Part shown: positions 56,754 through 64,000 of the stretch, piece by piece | How the letters are laid out: the number at the start of each line of letters is the position of its first letter | How positions within the stretch are numbered: the stretch's first letter is position 1 | Assembly: GCF_963675165.1 (NCBI RefSeq) | Contig: NC_087377.1 | Location: 7,271,122 to 7,335,121 of the forward strand | Source of the DNA: Halichondria panicea | Lineage: Eukaryota; Porifera; Demospongiae; Suberitida; Halichondriidae | Length of the DNA: 64,000 bases | Direction: 5' to 3' | Made by a program: the position numbers and the translations under genes | Notes under the pieces: generated by a model | Databases searched by the model: none | The model's input: the letters and a program-made list of their open reading frames with translations, nothing else | Told to the model about the DNA's origin: nothing

Positions 56754-59700
56754 ATGGATATTAGGAACTATTTATCTAATTCTCGTAAGAGATCACATAA
56801 AGAAGTTGCAAGTGACAGTGACAGTGACAGTACTAGTGATAATGAAAGTGTAATGCCTGATCCCCGGTGTACCCAGCCTGCTCAGCTAGTACAATCGAAA
56901 TTAGCCTCGATCCCAGGCCGAGTTTTCGCTTTTATAACGGTTAGGCGAACAACTGGGCCTGGTACTAGTTGTCTGCGCATGCGTCAATCGTTCGTCAGAT
57001 TCTGACGAATGGATATTCTCGTTCACTTTCGTGACATTTATATTCGTGTACTATCGTGTACTAGAAGTCAGTTCCCGTTTTATCATTATTGGAATCGATT
57101 GGAATGGCTGTTAGCTGAAGCTTCTCTCTTCTCTGAAGCTTATTCTGAAGACTGAACAACAAGGGAAGAGGTATAAAGCTTTGTCAAGCTTGTTAAGGTC
57201 AGATATTTTTGTGTGGGCCCTATGGCCGGCTATGCTATCAAGTCTTGTTCATGTTTGGCAAGAATGTAGGTAGACTATAGTTTCATCATTAATATGGTGG
57301 ATCAAGTGAAGAGTGTGAGCTAGAGAACTTGGTGCTGCCATCATCAGCTCGTCGACAATGACACTATAACCGAGAAATTTAATATGTATAGATCTACACG
57401 TATTTAAAATGTCTACTTCTCTGTACAGGAGCAATGGCTAATATCCAGCTATCCCAACAGTGCTCCTCTTGGCTATACTAACGGACGAGACTGGACAGTT
57501 TGAGGTAAGGGTTTAACCGTCTTTGGTTTCTTTTAATATTGTCCTATACTCACAGACACAGGACTGGAGTATGACCTGCTCATTCGAGCGTTGCTGGGTA
57601 GCTCAGAGACATCAAGAGAATCTACGTTTTCTCAAGCAATGAGTTACGAGTTGGGGCCTAGAATCAGAGAAGTCCAGCAGCCTGCTAAATCTTTTTGAAA
57701 CGTAATTTGAAGGCATTCAATCATCCTGAAGTTGCCCTGGGTCACTGTAATTGTGCTGCAGCACAACTGGCAACTCCCCAGGCCTTTGTGAAGCAGCTCC
57801 CTATGTGCATCTTTTGTGTACTCACTCTGTGCATTTTCTGTGTACAAATTTCTATTATTGATTTATTAAATATTTTTGCCGACCACAAATATACAATGAA
57901 AATTTGACGCATGCGCAGACAACTAGTACCAGGCCCAGTTGTTCGCCTAACCGTTATAAAAGCGAAAACTCGGCCTGGGATCGAGGCTAAATCGAAATCT
58001 GATAAGAAAAAGGCCTATAAGTCTAAGTTAACATACCGGCAACAATGGAAACTAAAATATTCCTGGATAGACTGCGCTAATGCAGAAATGGGTATGTTCT
58101 GTGTTATTTGTAAAAAGTATGGCAAACCACCTGGTAATGCCCGTGGAGCATGGACAACACGAGGAATTACAGATTGGAACCATGCGACTGAAATGCTTAA
58201 GCTGCACAATGATTCCAAATGGCACAAAGATGCAGCCATAACAGCCCAGATGGCACAACAGTCAGATCTAAGTGTATTAGAGCTCCAAAATGCTGCGAGT
58301 GCCAGAGACACAAAGGAAAGATGCAAATGGTGATGAACAACTAGCACATCACCTTGAACAATCCCCTGGAAATGCAATGTATACATCTAAGTTTTCGCTG
58401 ACATCGCTTATAGAGGCCATTGCTACGTGGTTACGCTGAAAACTGTTGAAAAGTTTAAGAGAGAGCCCTTTTTTCTCTATTTTAGCAGATGAATGTGAAG
58501 ACATCAGCACTCAAGAAGAGCTTTCGATTTGCTGCCGATGGATTGTAGACGGTCAAGCAGAGGAGCACTTCATATCAGTCTTGCACGTTCTTGCTTGTGA
58601 CGCTGAAACCATCACTGAGGCAATCGAGTCTTTCATTGCTTCAAGTAATCTTCAGTACCGAAAATTGGTTGGACAGGGTTATGATGGAGCTGCTGTATTT
58701 TCAGGATGCAGAAGTGGAGTACAAGTAAGAATGCGCACTCATGCTGCTCATGCTGTGCACGTTCACTGTGCATGCCATAGGCTACAGCTTGCAAGCTTAC
58801 AAGCAGCTAAGACTGTTCCAGAAATACAAAAAGTCTTTGGCATGATGGGTAACATATGGAAGTTGTTCTATTATTCCCCAAAGAAAATGCAAGCACTGAA
58901 AGAAGTACAAGCTGTTCTTGGATTGCCGGAATTGAAGGTGGTGAAACCAAGTGATACCCGTTGGCTTTCACACGAGCGATGTATGCGAGCAATTCGCAAA
59001 GAGCTGCCTGCTCTTATAACTACACTGCAACAGCTGTATGAGACAACAGGTGATGCGGAAGCTTTTGGCTTAAGTACACTTCTCTCTTGTTTTACTGGAG
59101 TAGCCAGTATCTGCTTTCTTTCCTACGTCCTTGACACTCTGGCAAAAATGAATGTTGCCATGCAAAGGAAGGTGACTGACTTTAGCAAGTTAAAAATCAT
59201 GTTGCAATTCACACGTGACGAGCTAAAGTCATTGAAGAGTGACACAGCTGATTGGTGTTGCATAACTACATCCATGTTAGCTTCGCTGGAGACAGAGTAT
59301 GGAATCGACATTGGAAGACACAGAGCTGCATCTCCTCGATCAAAATTTGCAAAGATTAGCAGCATTGAAGAATACCTGTCACTCATTGGAATTCCTTACA
59401 TTGACACTCTGCTAGGAAATATTGAGAGTCGGTTCTCAGATAGTGTGGTTAAATTGCTGGTTGCTACATCTATTTTCAATCCTTCTCAACTACCAGCAGA
59501 AGGATTTTTATCTTCCTATGGTCTGCAAGAAATTAAGGAACTAGCTGACTTCTATGGCAATGCCGCTTCTGTAGAACATTGTGGTGAAACATATACATCA
59601 CCACCCCTACTCGATGGAGAAGAACTGGTTTCTGAATGGAAATTTTTTAGGCGAGCTCTATGCAAAGAGAAAGAACTATTTGTACGTACTAATCAGACAA

Positions 59701-59755
59701 CTCCTAGTATACAAGAGTTGTTGACATCAATGCAAGCATGTGACGCATACAAGGG
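56754..59755 (+). pseudogene. hAT / ZNF862-like transposase-derived gene, multiply broken
   Basis: Starts MDIRNYLSNSRKR with a Ser/Asp-rich stretch. It is interrupted by the TIR element (56902-57989), then resumes with a TTF-type zinc finger (MFCVICKKYG...WTTRGITDW...HNDSKWHKDA, about 58010-58240). A frameshift near 58318 and an in-frame TGA at 58437-58439 follow. The long frame from 58446 has the hAT catalytic core: LADECEDIS, GQGYDGAAVFSG, HCACHRLQLAS and VVKPSDTRWLSHER. It is cut at 59755 by the 5' LTR of the gypsy element, so the hAT dimerisation domain is missing. Relatives include vertebrate ZNF862-like proteins derived from hAT transposons. Not functional as it stands. Confidence 0.85.
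56902..57989. mobile_element. TAGCCTCG TIR element, 1,088 bp, with 86-bp perfect TIRs
   Basis: 56902-56987 and 57904-57989 are perfect inverted repeats starting TAGCCTCGATCCCAGGCCG. The 9-mer AATCGAAAT is duplicated exactly at 56893-56901 and 57990-57998. The interior shows no transposase. Perfect TIRs imply a recent insertion. Removal of the element plus one duplication would leave the host reading frame unshifted. Confidence 0.95.
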
Positions 59756-59999
59756 TGTGGTATCCTTACGACATGGAACTAACATTAAGATAAAGACTTG
59801 TGATTCCGTAAATACTGTACTGTAAACCTGTGATTCCGTAAATACTGTGTTGTGTTAGTTCTAGTGGTTTCATGTTCTTATTTAGTCATTTCTGTACTAT
59901 TGTTCTAGAAGGTTCTTTCTAGTATTGTTTTTGTATAAATAGCCTGTGTATTTTGTATGTATCAGAGTTCTGATTTAATGAATTATTGAAGTTATCTCA
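59756..59999 (+). repeat. Gypsy 5' LTR (244 bp)
   Basis: Begins TGTGGTATCC, ends TTATCTCA, and is followed by the primer-site-like CTGGCGACGAGGA. Its first seven bases match the start of the 3' LTR at 63994. It contains a doubled TGTGATTCCGTAAATACTGT block (about 59800-59850) and TATAAAT at 59934-59940. It interrupts the hAT-like frame. Confidence 0.85.
59934..59940 (+). promoter_or_regulatory. TATA box in gypsy LTR
   Basis: TATAAAT about 65 bases before the LTR end, a normal place for the U3/R promoter of a gypsy LTR. Confidence 0.5.
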
Positions 60000-60000
60000 C

Positions 60001-60013
60001 TGGCGACGAGGAT
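60001..60013 (+). promoter_or_regulatory. Gypsy primer-binding region
   Basis: TGGCGACGAGGAT directly after the LTR. Many Ty3/gypsy (mag-like) elements carry a similar TGGCGAC start; the matching tRNA was not identified here. Confidence 0.55.
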
Positions 60014-60036
60014 TGTGGATCAAGTAGCCTACAGCA

Positions 60037-63000
60037 ATGGCAGCCACACACTATGGAACTCTCAACAATTACAGACCAGACCAAGAGTCTATCAAGACCT
60101 ACCTGGATCAGGTAGACCTCTACTTCACGGCGAATACAGTCCCTGATGATAAGCAAGTACCTATTCTCCTCAGCTCCATTGGTGCAACGACCTACAGTCT
60201 TCTATGTGACTTGCTTGCACCTGAGGCTCCCAAATCGAAGACAAAGGGAGAAATATTTGCTGCACTACGGAAGCACTACGAACCGACACGAGCGGTGATC
60301 GCAGAACGTTTTCATTTTCAAAAAAGGGATCAAGTCCCTGACGAATCTTTAGCAGAATACGATGCAGCTCTACGCAAGCTGGCAACACACTGCAATTTTG
60401 GGGCGTATCTCACCGAAGCCCTACGTGACCGTTTCGTTGCAGGACTCCGAAGCGAAGCAATGCAAAGAAGACTATTAGCCGAAACAGAACTTACTTTGAA
60501 GAGAGCAATGGAAATCGCACAGGGAATGGAAGCAGCAGAAAGCAACACCAGAGCACTCAAGGCCAGCAACCCCTCCATCAAGAGCATACAAAGCAAAAGG
60601 AGACCGCAGCCAAACCAACCTTGTTACCGCTGTGGAAAGTCGAATCACTCTGCAGCTGATTGCCGTTTCAAGGATGCAGAGTGTCACTCATGTGGAAAGC
60701 AGGGACACATAGCACCAGCCTGCCGCTCCAACCCACCCTCTCAGTTCAAGAAGACAGAGAAGAGACGATTCAAAACTCACCTAGTGGAACCAGATGGGAA
60801 CAGCTCGACCGACTCAGAAGCTGACACTTACCACCTATACCGATTGACCGAGCCTTCTACACAGCCGATCACAGTTACAGTCAAGATCGAGGATACTCCA
60901 CTCAAGATGGAAATCGATACCGGAGCTGCAATATCTATTATCTCTGAGGCCACCAGAAAGGCCAAGTTCTCTAAATTCAAGCTGCGTAAGTCAAATATTT
61001 TGCTAAAGACATATACAGATGAGGCTATGATGGTAACGGGTCAGATTAATGTGTGTGTTAATTATGGAGAACAGGTGGCTCGGCTGGTGCTGGTGGTGGT
61101 TGCTGGAAGTGGACCAAGTCTTTTTGGACGCAATTGGCTGAAGTACCTCCAGTTGGACTGGAAATGTATTGCAACTGTCAAATCTCCCCCTGCAGGTACA
61201 CTAAAGAATTTGTTACACGAATACGATTCATTGTTCAAGGACGAGTTAGGTACTGTGACCTCACACAAAGCCACTCTCAGAGTACGGCCAGATGCTACTC
61301 CTCGGTTTTTCAAACCACGTCCTGTTCCTTATGCAACCAAAGAGGCTATTGGAGATGAATTGGACCGCATGGAGCAACAAGGTATCATCCAGAAAATACC
61401 TAGCAGTGACTGGGCAGCACCGTTGGTCGCAGTTCCCAAGAAAGACGGACGTTTTCGACTCTGCGGCGACTATAAAGTGACTATCAACCAAGACCTTGAA
61501 GTTGATCAGTACCCCTTGCCTAAACCCGAAGACCTATTCGCAACACTAGCAAATGGCTCCCTTTTCACTAAGCTTGATTTGTCACAAGCGTATCTACAGG
61601 TCGAACTCGATAAGGACTCTACCAAATACGTGACTATCAACACCCATCAAGGGTTATACCAGTTCAGCCGACTTCCTTTTGGCGTGGCGTCAGCCCCAGC
61701 AATATTCCAAAGACTGATGGACACCATCCTACGTGGAGTGCCTCACGTTATCTGCTACTTAGACGATCTGTTGATAACAGGAGTGGATGAAGAAGACCAC
61801 CTACACAATCTGGAGCAAGTCCTCAAACTTTTTACGGAACACGGGTTGCGATTGAAGAAGGAAAAATGTATCTTTTTGGCCAAGTCGGTAGAATATCTTG
61901 GTCATCAGATCAGCAAAGAGGGAATCCAAGCTCTTCCAAGTAAAGTTGATGCTATTGCACAGGCTCCAGAACCAAAGAATGTTCAAGAACTTCGCTCCTT
62001 CCTCGGGTTGCTGAACTACTACGGAAAGTTCATCAAGAATCTCTCTAGCATCCTTTACCCAATCAACCAACTTCTGCAAGCGAGTCATAAGTGGGAATGG
62101 ACACAGGAATGTCAGGAAGCTTTTACAGAAGCAAAGAAACAACTTACATCATCTGATGTGCTCACCCACTATGACCCGGACCTACCAATCAACATGGCTG
62201 CGGACGCGTCAGCCTACGGCATTGGAGCCGTTATTTCTCATGTACTACCAGACGGGGCTGAGAGACCAATCTGTTTTGCTTCACGCACGCTAACGACAAG
62301 CGAACAAAACTATGCTCAACTCGAGAAAGAAGCACTGGCATTGGTATTTGGTACCAAGAAGTTTCACCAGTATTTGTATGGCAGGAAATTCACGTTAATC
62401 ACTGATCACAAACCTCTGACAGCTATATTTGGCCCAAAGAAAGGAATACCGTCCCTAGCAGCTGCTCGTCTCCAACGTTGGGCAATTTTTCTCTCAGGTT
62501 ATGATTACAATATCCAATTCAAGCCCACTCAAGCACACAGCAATGCTGATGCATTATCACGTCTCCCCTTGCCAGTACAAGATTCGTACGAAACGGCTGA
62601 CATTAATGCTATTCACACTTTCAATGTGGCTCAAATCGAAGCTCTTCCTGTAACATCTCAGCAGGTGCAGACGGCTACCCGACATGACCCAACCTTAAGC
62701 AAGGTGTTAAAGTATGTCAAATCAGGATGGCCACAGAAAGTGACACCGGATCTACAACCATATTTCAACCGCCGTCTTGAAATTGGCATCGAAAGTGGTT
62801 GCTTGATATGGGGAATTCGCACAATCATTCCACAGAACCTGCATGCAAAGACCCTTCGTGCTCTCCATGAGAACCACCCTGGAATGTCCCGAATGAAGGC
62901 TATTGCCCGCAGTTACGTATGGTGGAGTGGACTCGATAAAGACATCGAAAACCAAGCAAAAGCGTGCCTATCGTGCCAGGAACAAGCCTCTAAACCTGCA

Positions 63001-63981
63001 GTAGCACCACTCCATCCTTGGGTTTGGCCAAACAGCCCATGGAAAAGGATCCATATTGACTACGCTGGTCCATTCTTGAACAAAATGTTTCTAGTGGTTG
63101 TAGACGCCCATTCCAAGTGGCCAGAAGTGATTCAGATGTCTTCCACTACGTCTCAAAACACGATCGAGGCACTGCAAGCACTATTTGCTCGGTATGGACT
63201 ACCAGAACAGATTGTTTCCGACAATGGTGCACAATTCACATCCCAAGAATTTAGCGATTTTGTTCAAGCCAATGGCATAAGACACATACGAAGTGCTCCA
63301 TACCATCCCTCCACGAACGGCCAAGCTGAACGATTTGTACAAACGTTCAAAAGAGCCATGAAAGCTGGAAAGAGAGAAGGACTGAGTTTGAAAACAAGAT
63401 TGGCTCAGTTTTTACTGTCATACCGCTCAACTCCACATGCTACCACTAACGTCTCACCGAGTGAACTGTTCCTTCAAAGAAAAGTACGTACACGATTCGA
63501 TCTCCTCAAACCAAACACAGAGGGAAACGTATCTGACAAGCAGATGAAACAGAAACAGCAACATGACAAACATGCTAAACCAAGGACGTTCTCTGTTGGT
63601 CAACAAGTAATGCTCAAAGATTTCCGAACAAACGGTACATGGCTTCCAGGAAGCATTGTACAACAGACAGGACCAGTATCTTACAAAGTGGAAATTGGTG
63701 ATGGCAGGATACTACGTCGACATATCGACCACATACGTGATAGAACTCATTCTCTTTCCACCACCGAGTCGTCACAAGACGATATAACAAATCCAAACGA
63801 TTTCGACGATACGGCAGCTCACAAGGATTTGCAAGATTTTGAAGTTTCCCCTGATCAGTCAACTGATCCGTCTCCGACCCCACCTGATGAGTCACCCTCG
63901 ACTGGTGCATTAACAGCTCGACAATATCCGCAAAGAAATCGCAACAGGCCTGATCGATATGGTGGGTACACTAACATTTAA
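60037..63981 (+). CDS. Ty3/gypsy gag-pol polyprotein, single intact ORF
   Basis: 1,314 residues without a stop. Gag region about 1-185; two CCHC knuckles (CYRCGKSNHSAADC 196-209, CHSCGKQGHIAPAC 216-229). Protease DTGA at 294-297. Reverse transcriptase about 400-620 with FRLCGDY and YLDD (574-577). RNase H with ADAS (Asp 723) and ITDHKPL (Asp 790). Integrase with a zinc site (His 944/947, Cys 977/980) and catalytic Asp 1008, Asp 1062 (SDNG) and Glu 1098 (GQAERF). C-terminal RRHIDHIR segment; no env gene and no chromodomain motif seen. Gag and Pol are in one frame, as in some mag-type/K02A2.6-like elements. It copies its RNA into DNA and integrates it. All catalytic motifs are present, so it may be a young, possibly active copy. 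Confidence 0.97.
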   Translation: MAATHYGTLNNYRPDQESIKTYLDQVDLYFTANTVPDDKQVPILLSSIGATTYSLLCDLLAPEAPKSKTKGEIFAALRKHYEPTRAVIAERFHFQKRDQVPDESLAEYDAALRKLATHCNFGAYLTEALRDRFVAGLRSEAMQRRLLAETELTLKRAMEIAQGMEAAESNTRALKASNPSIKSIQSKRRPQPNQPCYRCGKSNHSAADCRFKDAECHSCGKQGHIAPACRSNPPSQFKKTEKRRFKTHLVEPDGNSSTDSEADTYHLYRLTEPSTQPITVTVKIEDTPLKMEIDTGAAISIISEATRKAKFSKFKLRKSNILLKTYTDEAMMVTGQINVCVNYGEQVARLVLVVVAGSGPSLFGRNWLKYLQLDWKCIATVKSPPAGTLKNLLHEYDSLFKDELGTVTSHKATLRVRPDATPRFFKPRPVPYATKEAIGDELDRMEQQGIIQKIPSSDWAAPLVAVPKKDGRFRLCGDYKVTINQDLEVDQYPLPKPEDLFATLANGSLFTKLDLSQAYLQVELDKDSTKYVTINTHQGLYQFSRLPFGVASAPAIFQRLMDTILRGVPHVICYLDDLLITGVDEEDHLHNLEQVLKLFTEHGLRLKKEKCIFLAKSVEYLGHQISKEGIQALPSKVDAIAQAPEPKNVQELRSFLGLLNYYGKFIKNLSSILYPINQLLQASHKWEWTQECQEAFTEAKKQLTSSDVLTHYDPDLPINMAADASAYGIGAVISHVLPDGAERPICFASRTLTTSEQNYAQLEKEALALVFGTKKFHQYLYGRKFTLITDHKPLTAIFGPKKGIPSLAAARLQRWAIFLSGYDYNIQFKPTQAHSNADALSRLPLPVQDSYETADINAIHTFNVAQIEALPVTSQQVQTATRHDPTLSKVLKYVKSGWPQKVTPDLQPYFNRRLEIGIESGCLIWGIRTIIPQNLHAKTLRALHENHPGMSRMKAIARSYVWWSGLDKDIENQAKACLSCQEQASKPAVAPLHPWVWPNSPWKRIHIDYAGPFLNKMFLVVVDAHSKWPEVIQMSSTTSQNTIEALQALFARYGLPEQIVSDNGAQFTSQEFSDFVQANGIRHIRSAPYHPSTNGQAERFVQTFKRAMKAGKREGLSLKTRLAQFLLSYRSTPHATTNVSPSELFLQRKVRTRFDLLKPNTEGNVSDKQMKQKQQHDKHAKPRTFSVGQQVMLKDFRTNGTWLPGSIVQQTGPVSYKVEIGDGRILRRHIDHIRDRTHSLSTTESSQDDITNPNDFDDTAAHKDLQDFEVSPDQSTDPSPTPPDESPSTGALTARQYPQRNRNRPDRYGGYTNI

Positions 63982-63983
63982 CA

Positions 63984-64000
63984 GGGGAGGAAATGTGGTA
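63984..64000 (+). repeat. Polypurine tract and start of 3' LTR
   Basis: GGGGAGGAAA (63984-63993) is followed by TGTGGTA (63994-64000), identical to the 5' LTR start at 59756. Confidence 0.85.

Larger units (their letters stand above)
59756..64000 (+). mobile_element. Ty3/gypsy LTR retrotransposon (3' LTR cut by window end)
   Basis: 5' LTR, primer region, gag-pol, purine tract, start of 3' LTR. It is inserted in the hAT-like gene after GCATACAAGGG. The 5-bp target duplication (expected AAGGG) cannot be checked because the right end lies outside the window. Confidence 0.9.

Overview
This window reads as nuclear DNA of an early-branching animal, most likely a demosponge. It is AT-rich, its GT-AG introns are mostly 40-150 bases, and it holds metazoan-type signalling domains (an Ig-like ectodomain and a death domain). 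It also carries a dense mix of retroelements, foldback DNA elements and minisatellites, including sequence types common in sponge and cnidarian assemblies. The species is inferred, not proven. There is no operon structure, CRISPR array, rRNA or recognisable tRNA.

Layout. 1-2044: minus-strand gene with homeodomain-like and HMG-box-like exons, running off the left edge and overlain by a 33-bp tandem repeat. 2230-4941: plus-strand exons with a repeated arginine-rich peptide, then a 2.1-kb foldback element. 6358-14415: the tail exons of a minus-strand receptor-like gene, with a TIR element (6648-7444) inserted at their upstream edge and a degenerate Ty1/copia element (7470-14415, minus strand) 25 bp further on. 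The copia 5' LTR is itself split by a 2.76-kb insertion. 14632-18247: a zinc-finger exon, a RecQ-like helicase pseudogene broken by a 600-bp TIR element, and a second RecQ fragment on the other strand. 19265-23045: minisatellites and dispersed repeats. 23723-25266: a USP-like gene with a PHD-like 3' end. 26247-35505: the best intact host gene, an 18-exon type I receptor with Ig-like domain, transmembrane helix, duplicated tyrosine/proline-rich tail exons and a C-terminal death domain. 39551-40614: a compact second USP-like gene. 41340-42215: a GC-rich DIRS-type gag relic. 44064-51230: tandem and segmental duplications around a fragment of a DUF7869-type family. 53250-54150: a DDE transposase relic. 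56754-64000: a hAT/ZNF862-like gene carrying an 1,088-bp TIR element and then cut by an apparently intact Ty3/gypsy element with a 1,314-residue gag-pol ORF.

Two themes stand out. One is the Ig-TM-tail-death receptor, whose frame closes exactly across 18 inferred exons and whose cytoplasmic exons arose by tandem exon duplication. The other is a TIR family (ends TAGCCTCGATNCCAGGCC) with 9-bp target duplications, two copies of which sit inside coding exons. Intron-exon joins were read by eye from splice consensus and phase; no alignment or database search was run.
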